The notes under the pieces were generated by a model. That model was not told the DNA's origin. It saw only the letters and a program-made list of their open reading frames with translations, and did no database searches. Positions 1 through 9,864 of a DNA stretch of 64,000 bases are shown in pieces. Both the position numbers and the translations under genes were made by a program. The stretch comes from Notospermus geniculatus (Eukaryota; Nemertea; Pilidiophora; Heteronemertea; Lineidae). Each line of letters opens with the position of its first letter. Within the stretch, counting starts at the first letter, position 1. The stretch is from contig NMRB01002303.1 in assembly GCA_002633025.1 (NCBI GenBank), forward strand, positions 49,657 to 113,656, read 5' to 3'.

Positions 1-429
1 CAAGATTCCTCTTCCCGAACTGCACGGCGTGCGGGAGATCGGCCTAGCAGGGCAGAGATTGCCGTGAGTTTAATCACCTCACCGAAGTCTCTACCCATCT
101 GCTCCCAGTTGCGGCCAGCACATAAACACCTCGTTAGCTCCCGCACCACGAACATTTGAAGTTCCCCTAAGGAGCGTGAGACCGATGTCATGCGATCATG
201 GTGTCACAGTGTTGTCATTAATGGAGGACTTAGCCACTCTGGAGGTGTCTAACTCTCTCCTTTACCCTATTCTCGACACTTCCTATTGGATTCTTTAGTT
301 CCGATCACGACTACGCCGAGTATTTTTGGCCATCTTCGGCCCGAGGTTGAAGGTGTTGGGCATCCGATATTTCGACAATGACTGAGCTAGTATGTCGGAC
401 AGGCTTCCCAGAACGAGGCTCTGCGTGCA

Positions 430-800
430 GAAAGAGACATGATGTAGAGGTAGAGACATGATATCACCCACACTTAGATGATGCCCATTTCGATTATGCA
501 ATGATCTACAATGTAGATGATCAGAGGTCAAGGTCAAGGTCAAAGTCAAACATGATAATTTGAAATATCTCTGCCTGTGGTAGAGGTAGCGGCATGATGT
601 CATCCACACTTTCGGTATTGAGGATGCCCATTACGATTACGCAATGACCTTGATGATCAGAGGTCATTATCAAGGTCAAACTTGATAATTTGAAATATTT
701 CTGCCTGTGTAGAGGTAGAGGCATGCTATCACCCATACTTAGGTTATTGAGGATGCCCATTTCAATTATGCAATAACCTTGATGATCAGAATCATGGTGT
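430..800. repeat. Satellite of ~130-bp units rich in AGGTCA
   Basis: About three imperfect tandem units. The marker GATGATCAGA recurs near 516, 652 and 781, giving periods of 136 and 129 bp. Each unit carries the blocks TTGAAATAT.TCTGCCTGTG, GAGGCATG.TATCACC and GATGCCCATT, and one to three direct copies of AGGTCA. The same unit appears in the opposite orientation at 24256-24646. Confidence 0.85.
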
Positions 801-888
801 GACATTATGACAATTGCCATTCTTATCCAATGAACCTACGGGAACCGTATGACATTTTCAATGTCCTCTTGTTATTTTCTGCTTTCAG

Positions 889-1795
889 ATGAGTGTTCCT
901 AGTACTATAGCGGCCTCTGGCCAGTCAGGCGGCTACAGACCTCCATCACATCGGAAACCCAGCAGTTCCAGTATAGAAAAACACAAAATCGACGCCATAG
1001 AAAAAGAAAGAAGGTAGGAGAGTAATTGGATTTTATCAAATTGTCTGCTGAGGATAAGATTGTTCAGACGATTAGGGCACTTTCCTATCAACGTTTATTG
1101 ATTGGGTACAATACTTTTTCAGAAAATGTTTTGGTAGATTAAGCATTTTGTTGGAAATTTTAAACTAGAAGTGGATTAATGTCAACGTAACGTGACAGAA
1201 AATAGGCTTAAGTTCGATTCACGCTGTTAACGTTTTGTTGAAAGCTTTTCAATATGCTGAATAAAAGCTTACACGTCATGTACACGAACATGTAATAGGG
1301 AGATTTAGAAATCAACGATAAACGTAAACTTTACGACAACATTATTTTTCATACTACACATTAACCAGATTGTATATTGCATTTTCGGTACAAAAATAAC
1401 GTTGTCGTTAACGTTTACGTTGATCGTTCGATTTCTAAACCTCACCATTGTTTGCAAGCCATCGGCCCCGAACGTGTGAATTCAGCAGTGTGAAGCGTGC
1501 ATGCTACACTGAGCATTCTCGAACTTACGTTGAAAGCACTGCAACTCCTGGATATCGGCCTGTTTTTTCCAGCCTCCCCCACCCCGCTGATAGATAATTG
1601 TTTTTGATCATGATTGCTTACAGGAAAGAAAAAAAGAAACAAAGCGCCGGAAGTGGCGGCGGAGGTGGAAGCGGTGGCGGAAGTCCGAGCAGCGGTAGCA
1701 AGAAATCCTGTTTGATCAGCATCGTGGCAGCCTCGTTCTGGATCGGTATCGTTCTATTGCAGACGATATGTGACCAGGGATCGCCGTGGAAATAG
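889..1795 (+). CDS. Small tail-anchored membrane protein, two exons (889-1013, 1624-1795)
   Basis: Exon one follows a polypyrimidine tract and AG (acceptor at 887-888) and opens with ATG at 889; it ends at 1013 before GTAGGA. Exon two starts at 1624 after TTGCTTACAG and ends with TAG at 1793-1795. The phases match: two bases at the end of exon one plus one base of exon two make an Arg codon, giving 98 residues. The protein has a Ser-rich N-terminus, a charged helix-like stretch (about residues 30-48, rich in Glu, Lys and Arg), a flexible Gly/Ser linker (about 52-70), one hydrophobic segment (about 74-92, with the core SIVAASFWIGIVLL) and a short tail ending SPWK. I infer a single-pass, C-terminally anchored membrane protein. 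I do not recognise the family. Because an acceptor directly precedes the ATG, a 5' exon (UTR or coding) probably lies upstream. The intron holds a MITE (1298-1446). Confidence 0.6.
1298..1446. mobile_element. 149-bp foldback MITE in the intron (family F1, copy 1)
   Basis: The terminal inverted repeats begin GGGAGRTTTAGAAATC and end in the reverse complement (GATTTCTAAACCTCACC). The inner arms contain GATAAACGTAAAC and its complement. A second 149-bp copy at 17681-17829 has the same layout. Confidence 0.8.
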
Positions 1796-2860
1796 ACGCT
1801 TCCATTCATAATATTTTTGGGTGCTACATTTGGTACGCCATGCACAGGGGATTGCACAGTCTCGTGGGTTTCTTGTATGCAGCCATTTTCTTCTTGGAGG
1901 TCAAGGTCAAGTGAGGAATCTCAAGGTCATTGTAATGAGACTTTCTACGTGGTTGATATAAGGTTAGAGAAGGTGTTTTGTAGAGGTTGGATACGTAGAA
2001 AGAGCCCGCTTACCCTGCGTAGGATACGTCATTCCCGACGAGAATGTGTCTTACTTCATGGGATGCAACTTTTTATTGTCGTGACGTCATCGAGGTAACT
2101 GTCGTGACGTCATCAGTTGATTACATTGGAGATTTTATAAATGGAATTTGTGGAGATTGCCGGCTCGCCGTTTTGGATATTACAATGTACGCACATCATT
2201 CGATATCTCGTTATTTTGTCCTCTTTCTATCACGCTGTATAGATTATATATATTCATGTTTTATTTTGGGTAAACGCGTTCATATAAAGACTCTTTCCAG
2301 AGGTCGGAGTGTCACGTGACCAAAGGAATGTGTATTTTATCACTATTATCGGGATATTGCACCAAGACTATCATTCCAAGCAACATGTGTGGGAGCCTGA
2401 GATTCATTGAACGCCCTCTTTTGACTGACCGACGAAATACAGGTATAATATAAAAAGTGGAATCGAATCGGAATATGAGAGGAACGAAAGATTGTTCAAA
2501 TATACAAGCTTCAGATCGCGCAGAAAAATACCAGTTTCAGAATTTCAGTTTCAATCAGTTGCTTGAGGATATATTTTTTGGGAGACTTCCTTTAGAAGCT
2601 TCGGTGCGAGGTGAAGAAAGCCACACCCACATATGATTCATTCCAAATTAGTTTACAAGCCTGATCATGCGGCATTTGTTTGATGGCGAAATACTGAATC
2701 TTGATTGGTCAACGTGCCATCACATGACCATCGTTATACGAGGATACGACATCTATCGAACGAGACGTCACTTACGAATCCGAAATCCGCCGCTAGCTTG
2801 GGCAAAGTAACATCGCCATCTATAGGGAAGTAGGAGGGTTTGGATAGCTCAATGCTTATC
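1796..2860. other. No further gene recognised; 3' flank of the small membrane-protein gene
   Basis: The open frames at 1817-2319 show no protein-like composition or splice borders. The sequence contains short direct words such as CGTGACGTCATC (about 2080-2113). No clear polyadenylation signal is visible soon after the stop codon. Confidence 0.4.
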
Positions 2861-3101
2861 GGTGTAATGTTTTTCAGTGTGACATTCATTGATTGTGGCA
2901 CCTACTCGTTTCTCAGCGTGTCGCTTCTTGAACAATGTCTGGGGCCGTATGCACAAAACATCTTAAGTGTAAAATTTCCCTTAAACTATTGTTCCAAACA
3001 AAAGACAAGGGAAGTTTTACACTTAAGATGTTTTTGCATACGGCCCCTGGTTTCTCTTGCCTATAGGTCACACTGCCACGCGGGTCACACTGAAAAACAC
3101 C
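2861..3101. mobile_element. Foldback element with termini GGTGTAAYGTTTTTCAGTG, interrupted by a second foldback
   Basis: The left end (GGTGTAATGTTTTTCAGTG) and right end (CACTGAAAAACACC) are inverted repeats. Related elements lie at 29899-30073 and 56418-56590. In those two copies the core carries GTCGCGGCTTATTCCGTC, which here is replaced by the nested palindrome 2941-3047. Confidence 0.75.
2941..3047. mobile_element. 107-bp near-perfect palindromic MITE nested in 2861-3101
   Basis: The left arm begins GGGGCCGTATGCACAAAAC and continues ATCTTAAGTGTAAAA. The right arm is its reverse complement and ends TTGCATACGGCCCC. The loop is about 30 bp. Confidence 0.85.
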
Positions 3102-3130
3102 AACTGGCATGACTGGTCGCCGGCCTATCT

Positions 3131-3704
3131 GTGTGTACTGGTAATACGAATATATACAGTCATGTACATGTTGTGGAATGCAGAAGTTTCGCTAGCAACC
3201 ATCTTGCCAAAATTAGGTTATCGTCATGGGATTTCCCGTTCTTGACCACACCCGTGCTGACCCAGTTCATGTAGTTGTTGACTCAACTCGAGAACGGCAG
3301 TCTCGAACGCCGATAACGCAATCCGAGTCGGGCCAAGAACGTACTATTCTTGTCAACCCTCCGCTGAGTTGGGAGTGAGAAGAACACGTTCTTGACCCGA
3401 CTCGGGTTGTGTTCTCGGCGTTCGAGAGAGTGCCGTTCTCGAGTTGAGTCGAACTGGGTCAGCACGATTGTGGTCAAGAACGGAGGATTCGAACACGCCC
3501 ACGATGGCGCTAGCGATCTAAAGAAAGGTCATTCGGAACGACCTGAGGCGAACTGCTTATCTATCCACTCGGCGGCGCATTTCACCTCGGACACAAGTCC
3601 AAGGCAGCCATGTTGTTATTTTGGCAAGATGGTTGCTAGCGAAACTTCTGCATTCCACAACATGTACATGACTGTATATATTCGTATTACTATAAACCCA
3701 CACA
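3131..3704. mobile_element. 574-bp double-nested palindrome
   Basis: The outer arms (about 3131-3214 and 3618-3704) are inverted copies containing CAACATGTACATGACTGTAT and AAGATGGTTGCTAGCGAAAC. An inner pair (about 3237-3350 and 3380-3485) is a separate inverted repeat with CCGTTCTTGACCACA and GAGAACGGCA words. The ORFs on both strands here are by-products of the palindrome. Confidence 0.85.
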
Positions 3705-4195
3705 TTATTGTTATCAACAAACCCACGTGACCGACCGTGGGACTATTTTCGCCGAATTTTGGCCTGCTAAGATATCCAACCTTATTTCCTGGATAAGTTG
3801 AGGCATATTATATATAAACTTACCGATATCTCACCCAATCTGCTAATTATTGATCAATAACGCAACGTTTTTGTGTGACCTATTTCGTTCAAGCGCAGGG
3901 TGTGATGAGGCGACCGCATCCAAAGCCACAGAAACTGAAGGCAATCACTGCGCATTCAAGATGGTTGCCTTGGAATTGTGTCCGAGGGGAAATGCGAGCC
4001 GTCACGGAAATTGCCGAGCAGTTTGCCTTCGGAAGTTCCGAATGAAGAAAGGTATTACAAACTGCGTACACAGGCCTATATAGCTAATCTCACGATCTGT
4101 CTCTTTGTACCATTTTTCATCTTGCCTAGTGAAGGCCTGTACATACATGTATGCTAAATTTTTATCACAATAATACTCATCCGACCATTGTGTAG
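3705..4195. other. Upstream region of the 4.4-kb gene; possible 5' exon near 3892-4051
   Basis: The segment from about 3892 to 4051 is GC-richer, follows CGCAG and ends in AAAG/GTATTA, a reasonable donor. None of its frames joins the next exon candidate without a stop, so it is either untranslated or not an exon. Confidence 0.25.
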
Positions 4196-4258
4196 GCCTA
4201 CGTCATCTGTGAAAGGATTCAACGGGAATTAAAAGCTTTAAGAAAACGTATCCTGGAG
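4196..4258 (+). CDS. Candidate 63-bp coding microexon
   Basis: It is bordered by TTGTGTAG and a strong donor, GAG/GTACGT. It is exactly 21 codons in phase 0 and reads as a charged amphipathic helix (CERIQRELKALRKRILE). Splicing it to the AG at 4414-4415 would give a stop just ahead of the 4419 ATG, so it may be 5' UTR of that gene or belong to another transcript. The partner exon is unknown. Confidence 0.25.
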
Positions 4259-4418
4259 GTACGTACTTTCAATCATGACAAAAGCAAGATATCCAAGTAC
4301 TCGGACAAACTGTGTACATAGGCTGGATATGGAACACCTAAACTTTTACTGTGGAGATGTTGGAATAACCAAATAGCCAGGCCTTTTCCGTTCGTGCTTA
4401 TTATATTTACGACCAGGA

Positions 4419-5336
4419 ATGAAGGGGTCACTGACATTCTTGGTCTGGGCTTTGGCCATTTACATTGTAACAGTCGTCATATTCATTCTACTGAACCTAT
4501 CATGGACCGCACAGGATGCGATGAGACCCTCTGAAGCAGTGTTCAGTTTACCTCCCCGTGCCAAGATGGCTACACAATCGCCGTGCGCTCCGGACTACAA
4601 GGGACACAAGCTGGGATTACATCTTGTGACGTATTTCCGGAGCTTTTCAACCGATATTTCGGTGGTTGACCGGGAGAGTTACAGCCGTTATGTGGCTTTA
4701 AAAGTTCAAGAACGTGACGTCATGACAACGTTGCTAAGGAACTTACGAAATCCGAACATTACACAAGTTCACTTGATTCACACTGAAAATGCGGTACCGT
4801 TGATCAAGGGCGCAATCAAGGGATGCATCACCAAAAAACTTAAACCGCACAAAATAAAGAAATCTAGGATAGTTTACAGCGATATTTTCAAATACATAAA
4901 CGTTAACAATCTGCACCGCCATCTATTGATGGTTGCTAGCAGTGATGTTTACCTTGGAGACGGATTTCATTTGATAAAAGGAGACCGACTGGGCGAAAGA
5001 AACATGGTTTACGCCTTGACAAGACGGGGGACACGCGTGCGGGGGTGTGTTTCCAGGGATCAATGCGGGGACTTCAATCAGTACACCGGATCGCACGACG
5101 CTTTTATATTTAACCTCACGCATCGAGTGACAATGGGCGCTATCCGTGAGATGAACGTCAACCCTGAGTTGCTTTACGCTCAGAATGCTTTGATATGGAT
5201 CTTGAAGACAAAGTTGAAGCTTGTCGTTCGGAACCCTTGTAAGGTTATCCACGTACATAAGGCCAACTGTGAGGAGGTAAAGGGAGAAAGGGTGAGATAT
5301 CGAGGGCATGGCTTGGCTCCCTTTTCAGGACTTTGA
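4419..5336 (+). CDS. Type II membrane protein, putative Golgi glycosyltransferase-like, single exon
   Basis: An uninterrupted 305-codon ORF starts with ATG at 4419, eleven bases after a possible acceptor (TTTACGACCAG), and ends in TGA. A short cytoplasmic N-terminus (MKGSL) precedes one hydrophobic segment at residues 6-27, followed by a Pro-rich stem and a globular luminal part. That is the layout of Golgi type II glycosyltransferases. Within the globular part are SSDVYLGDGF (174-183, acidic residues where a metal-binding DxD-type motif would sit), MVYALTRR (196-203), two Cys at 210 and 216, GSHDAFIF (224-231), an LLYAQNALIW block (251-260) and a late Cys pair at 273 and 284. N-glycosylation sequons are at Asn113 and Asn232. 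The order of aspartate motif, ALTR, paired Cys and GSxDAFIF recalls carbohydrate-active transferases, but this is recognition of a pattern and not a family assignment. Substrate unknown. Confidence 0.6.
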   Translation: MKGSLTFLVWALAIYIVTVVIFILLNLSWTAQDAMRPSEAVFSLPPRAKMATQSPCAPDYKGHKLGLHLVTYFRSFSTDISVVDRESYSRYVALKVQERDVMTTLLRNLRNPNITQVHLIHTENAVPLIKGAIKGCITKKLKPHKIKKSRIVYSDIFKYINVNNLHRHLLMVASSDVYLGDGFHLIKGDRLGERNMVYALTRRGTRVRGCVSRDQCGDFNQYTGSHDAFIFNLTHRVTMGAIREMNVNPELLYAQNALIWILKTKLKLVVRNPCKVIHVHKANCEEVKGERVRYRGHGLAPFSGL

Positions 5337-5482
5337 GAAATGTCGCCAAAAGCAGACACGATTGGCTTACATTTGGTGATGAAGGAAGCGCAGAACTCAG
5401 GAGACCACACATTCCACGTAACCCATCGTGGTCCCTTATTAATGATGTTTTCCAATCGTGTAGGTACCTATGTCATTTATAA

Positions 5483-5689
5483 AGGAGCACGGTAGTGGAT
5501 TTCAAATGCGTTATTTGACTGTCGACGTAGAGGGAGCCACCTAGCGGCAGTAAGACGAACAACAAAAATGCATTACAAAATGTACGTAGTAAATCAGGTC
5601 AATTCGCCGACAACGTAGTTGGTCCCTGGGTTGGAGGGTGGCACGGTGGCGCCGGCTGTCGAGAAAAAAAGTGGCAATACCGTGGTCCT
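5483..5689. mobile_element. TTAA-type foldback, family AGGAGCACGG (copy 1)
   Basis: The termini are AGGAGCACGGTA and TACCGTGGTCCT, with TTAA at 5690-5693 on the right and a decayed ATAA on the left. The inverted copy at 29171-29374 has the same interior, including the word GGGAGCCACCTAGCGGCAG. Confidence 0.85.
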
Positions 5690-5849
5690 TTAACGGTACT
5701 TTTCACAGGCAGGGCATTTTCAATATCAACGTTCAAACTTCCAATACGAATTGTAACCGTATCCTTTACAAAACTACGCTTTGTGACGAAGTTGCTTGAA
5801 ATATCAATAGGACACCCATTTTGGGCCTCACAAGCTGAGAGGTTGGTTC

Positions 5850-6340
5850 TCGATCTCACCGACAGGACTATACCCAGATCGGTAGCGCCGCCTGTCGTCC
5901 GTAAACACGCGATCGGCCGTTGTGTCTCACAGGTCGGCGCTCGGTATGGCGCACCAACCTGTGTCCGCGCGCGGCGCATCACAGCAAAATTTGTTAGTTT
6001 CTGAATACGCGTGCCAAATCACAACTTGAACTGATCTACTGCGACACGAACGTAAATCCTAGGAAAATAGCGATATGAGGCTTATTTCTTGCAAACTTTG
6101 CAAATGACTGACATTTCATTTCTGATGAGAAATTGTCATAGATATGACATTGTTGAGAAGAAAAGGATGATATTTGGGTTATGCAACAAGTAGTCCCAAA
6201 ATTTCCCATGATGCCATGAGCGCGCAGTGACAGGTCACTGCGAGGTACGAGCGCTACGCGATCGGCTGCTTGTCGGCCGATCACGTGATGAAAGACGGGG
6301 CGCTACCGATCTGAGTATAGTCCTGCCGGTGAGATTGGTA
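5850..6340. mobile_element. ~490-bp foldback element
   Basis: The arms at about 5856-5922 and 6273-6338 are inverted copies sharing CTCACCG.CAGGACTATAC, CAGATCGGTAGCGCC and GATCGGCCG. No target duplication was identified. Confidence 0.75.
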
Positions 6341-6717
6341 ACTAAAACAATCTCGCAGCTGATCTAGCGGCTCACTGACTTCACGCCATACTGTACATGT
6401 ATACGACTTGGTAACGTTACGTCACTACAGACGTAACTTGGAGTTTAATTAATGCAAATTATTGTACTTATTTGCGCCGTTATTATAGCTATATCAGATT
6501 CATATTCTTTCTAATTGTCTACATGAACCTCATCGGTGTAAGTTTATTTTGTTTCTTCTTTCTGCTGCACTACAGTATAGTTTACGTCACGTCATTGTCA
6601 TTTTGTTTGAAAAACAAGATTTGTGAAAAAAACGACCTGAGTTCATTTTATTTATCGTGTTCGATTACTTCCACCGGCCAGACACAAGCGCTTTCTCAGA
6701 CATGCGCATTGGAGGCC

Positions 6718-6837
6718 AATAAAAGAACGCTCAGTCGTGTAATATACACGAGTAAAGTGTCATGGCGGATGCGCCCTGATTGGCTGATTGTCCGCCGTGA
6801 CACTTTACTCGTGTGTAACACGACAGCGTTTTATTTC
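6718..6837. repeat. 120-bp hairpin
   Basis: AATAAAAGAACGCTCAGTCG...ACACGAGTAAAGTGTCA pairs with TGACACTTTACTCGTGT...CGACAGCGTTTTATT around a short loop with GATTGGCTGATTG. A partial direct copy of the end (AATAAAACGCTGTCGTGT) lies at about 7008-7025. The 164-codon ORF across this stretch is attributed to the hairpin and AT-rich flank. Confidence 0.75.
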
Positions 6838-7336
6838 TTTTGCACGCCGCCGATGTATGGATCGATGTATGCGAAGGCTCTGTGCATCTACATTCAGGAG
6901 TGCATGACATCATGCTCTGCATGCTGGGAGACTTCCCGAAGTAACCGGCTCAGGGGGGAGGGTTAGTAGCGCCTGGCGCGACAGACCCAACTTGGAGAAC
7001 TCCCGGTAAATAAAACGCTGTCGTGTAGACGCGAGTAAGTTTTCGAACAGCTAATTGCGTACTTCCATCGAGAACAGAACAGAAAGAGGGCGCTTCACGT
7101 CATTTGCAAAAGTAAATGGAAATGGAGAACGCTGATTGGCCAATACTATCGTCTATTGTCGATGACACTCGGAAACCACATGAACAAAACGGGGGCACAT
7201 TTCTCCATCTCGTCTCCGAGTCAATAAGTTCAGTGTAGTTCCACGACGCACCCACAGATGGCTCTGCCAATCTCGACAGATGATAGCGCCTTCTCGATAA
7301 TGATCACGGTATCACTTATATGCAAGAAATTAGAGT

Positions 7337-7792
7337 ATGCATCGAACGTCTCCATATTGTTTGGCTCTGAGTGAAAGCCGAAGGGAAATGCCGATCCACT
7401 GGAACAATGTTGACCCAACAGTCCAACGACAGCGAATCAACATCACTCCAGACCAAATACCACACGGGTATCACGCAAGAGGCGAAGACGTTCTGACACT
7501 TGTCGGGAAACATGAATATACATGGACGCCCGCGTTATACGTATGCACGCTTTTCTCATGCAAATATGACGTTGCTTTGCACCAAGATAATATCTTCAGA
7601 CCATTCACCGAGGCCCCGTGGGAATCGGTGGGATCTCCTGTCGGTTTGCCGAGGCTTCTCAAACTGATAGTTCAGAGTGGAGAAAAACAACTCGCCTTGC
7701 GTCAATTGGGTTGGCTGAAGCAGCTCATTAGATCCGAAAGACTGCGTTTGAGCGGAATGAGCACCATATCGACAGCAAAAGTGCCATTTTGA
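7337..7792 (+). CDS. 151-codon ORF of unknown status
   Basis: This is the only long open frame between 6838 and 7802, running from ATG at 7337 to a stop just before the 7.8-kb foldback. It has no recognised motif, signal peptide or membrane segment. Its Leu/Arg-rich end (about residues 105-135) could form helices. Shorter ORFs lie opposite it. A chance ORF is at least as likely as a gene. Confidence 0.15.
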   Translation: MHRTSPYCLALSESRREMPIHWNNVDPTVQRQRINITPDQIPHGYHARGEDVLTLVGKHEYTWTPALYVCTLFSCKYDVALHQDNIFRPFTEAPWESVGSPVGLPRLLKLIVQSGEKQLALRQLGWLKQLIRSERLRLSGMSTISTAKVPF

Positions 7793-7802
7793 ATGTTATA
7801 AC

Positions 7803-8382
7803 TACGGTGGCCCATAAGGGACATTTATTTTTCATTTTATATTTTTATTTTTTCATACTTTTCTCCGCCTAAGTAACTTTATTCCGTGGAATAAACTTAT
7901 CTCCGCGCGGAGTAAACTTTTCTCCGCGGAAATAACCTACATTGTAATAGACTCTATTCCTCTAAAAGAGCGCAGCACCTGACGGGACTGCGTCATGACG
8001 TCCCGCACGTCATTTCTGAACGCACGACGTGACTCGAAAAAAAATCCGGTTGTTTCTGCCAGCGATCATGACGTCGTGAAACAATCTGATTTTTTTTCGT
8101 CTCGCCTCAAAACATCATGAATGACGTGCGGGACGTCTTGGACGCTGTCCCGTCAGGTGCTGCACTCTTTTAGAGGAATATCCTGTATTCCGTGGAGTAA
8201 ACTTTACTCCGCGTGGAGTAAACTTTTCTCCGCGGAAATAACCTACATTGTAATTCCGTGGAGTAAACTTTACTCCGCGTGGAGTAAACTTTTCTCCGCG
8301 TGGAGAACTTATTTCCGCGGAGAAAAGTATGAAAAAATTAAAATATAAAATGAAAAATAAATGTCCCTTTTGGGCCACCGTA
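7803..8382. mobile_element. 580-bp foldback, termini TACGGTGGCCCA, with iterated CCGCGG palindromes
   Basis: The left end TACGGTGGCCCATAAGGGAC pairs with GTCCCTTTTGGGCCACCGTA. Next come AT-rich arms (CATTTATTTTTCATTTTATA and complement), then arrays of short self-complementary words such as CTCCGCGTGGAG, TCTCCGCGGAAA and TTCCGTGGAGTAAAC spaced about 20 bp apart. A further palindrome occupies the centre (about 7963-8185, with CAGCACCTGACGGGACTG and GACGTCCCGCACGTCATT). The element at 26491-26814 shares the terminal 13 bp and the array design. Confidence 0.85.
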
Positions 8383-8479
8383 AATAGCGGATATATCTGC
8401 CGAAGGAACACTTTTGATACCAAAACTCACAACTCGAGGGCGAAAGTAAAGGCGTTCTATCGCCAAAAGCAACTATTAA

Positions 8480-8741
8480 AGATAATGTATCACAGGTATT
8501 TTCGCGGGCTACGAAATTCATTACATGTACATGTACATGTATTTACATTTTGTTTGTTTGTGTCCAGTCTTTCTTTGTCTTATGAGTTATTTGTTGGTGG
8601 CGTACCCCTCCAGAAATTCTTTTGATACCGAAAGTATTCAATTTGGTGACTTGGCATGTCCCAAAAGTCCAAAATAACACAATGTAAACATCAATGTTTA
8701 CAAACATTGAATGTAAACAATGAAGTCGTGATACATTATCT
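8480..8741. mobile_element. TTAA-type element, family AGATAATGTATCAC
   Basis: Perfect TTAA flanks (8476-8479 and 8742-8745) enclose termini AGATAATGTATCAC and GTGATACATTATCT. The inverted repeat is short and the interior is largely unique apart from ATGTAAACA words near the right end. Confidence 0.8.
8523..8541. repeat. TACATG microsatellite
   Basis: Three tandem copies of the self-complementary TACATG hexamer, inside the TTAA element at 8480-8741. Confidence 0.8.
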
Positions 8742-8751
8742 TTAAAACAAT

Positions 8752-8910
8752 AGTGAGTTTAAGAAACCACACGTTAACGCTAACGCTAACGTTATTGACA
8801 TCATTTTGACGTCACATCGAATGAATCTGTTGTATTTCTTTTGGGGGTGACGTCATTTTGACGTAATTAGCGTTAGCGTTAGCGTTAACGTATGGTTTCT
8901 TAAACTCACT
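8752..8910. mobile_element. 159-bp palindromic MITE with CGCTAA iterations
   Basis: The inverted arms begin AGTGAGTTTAAGAAACCA and continue with CGTTAACGCTAACGCTAACG. The palindrome extends a few bases outward (AATAGTGAG/CTCACTATT), compatible with a TA target duplication. It lies about 10 bp from the TTAA element on its left. Confidence 0.85.
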
Positions 8911-9864
8911 ATTATTACGGTCGCTCGCTCAATTTCTATTGCCATTCTTCTAGCCTACACCGCGTCTGGTTTTTCTCAGTTTGAACTCCTGAACTATTCA
9001 CGATTCTGATAATAGTGAACAAGAGTCGGACCTGCAGCGAAATGTTGAAAAAACAAGGAATGAGCCAGCAGCGTCACCTCTTGCCACCAATTTCATAGGT
9101 ATCATTGTCTGTTTCCCCGCAGGCAGGGAATCTTTTATGGGAGACAAGACGATACTCCTCCCAAACCGTGTTTATTTCAGACTCCATTGTGTTTTTGTCT
9201 TCTTACATTGTAAGTTGAATCGCCTTTTATTCGCCTGGGATGGATGCAGACAGCAATACCTGCAGGGTACACCGGAGAGGTGCTGAGCTGGTGACTTCTC
9301 TTTATCAAAGAATCAGAGGACTCGTTCCAGCATTAGTGGAACGGGGAGGGGCTCGAGGTTCTCAATGAGGGTATTTTCTGCCTCGGATGTCCATTCAAAC
9401 TGGACCAGTGACGCCGACTTCGCCTTCTTGCTTTGTTCGGCAGCCATTTTGGCTTTAGTAGAAATCACATGATTTTTTGCTGTATTCTCATTAGCCGTGA
9501 CGTGCAACTTCTTGCAACTTCACCAGAAAATAGGATGTGGATCCTAAATTTGTTGCAGGTTGCATGAGGTTGCAGTAGGTACATCAAAGTAGTTGCAACA
9601 AGTTGCGTGCCCGTTTACACATGCAACTTTGATGAAACGTTTTGGTCTCATCAGGTTTATGCAACAAGTTGCATATGAAAAGTTGCATGACGTGTAAACC
9701 GCTCTTTAGAGATAACGCCGAAATGGCACAAACGATGTTCTGAACAACCCAGCCCAGAGCAACAACTTGTTGGACAAATGTTGTGTCGTGTGTAGTCTAC
9801 AGGGGAAAAGAGTTTTCAAACATGCTGTTCCCCCGCAGGGGGATGTTGACAGATCAGCAGGACC
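8911..9864. other. No gene recognised; GTTGCA-rich patch at about 9500-9700
   Basis: Between 9500 and 9700 the words GTTGCA and TGCAAC recur at least ten times in both orientations (for example GTTGCAGGTTGCATGAGG and GCAACAAGTTGCAT), resembling a degenerate foldback. The rest shows no exon-like reading. Confidence 0.4.

Noticed and set aside
6472-6966. 164-codon ORF with hydrophobic N-terminus
   Set aside because: It begins in AT-rich DNA and runs through the 6718-6837 hairpin; no splice sites or conserved motif, and opposing ORFs overlap it.
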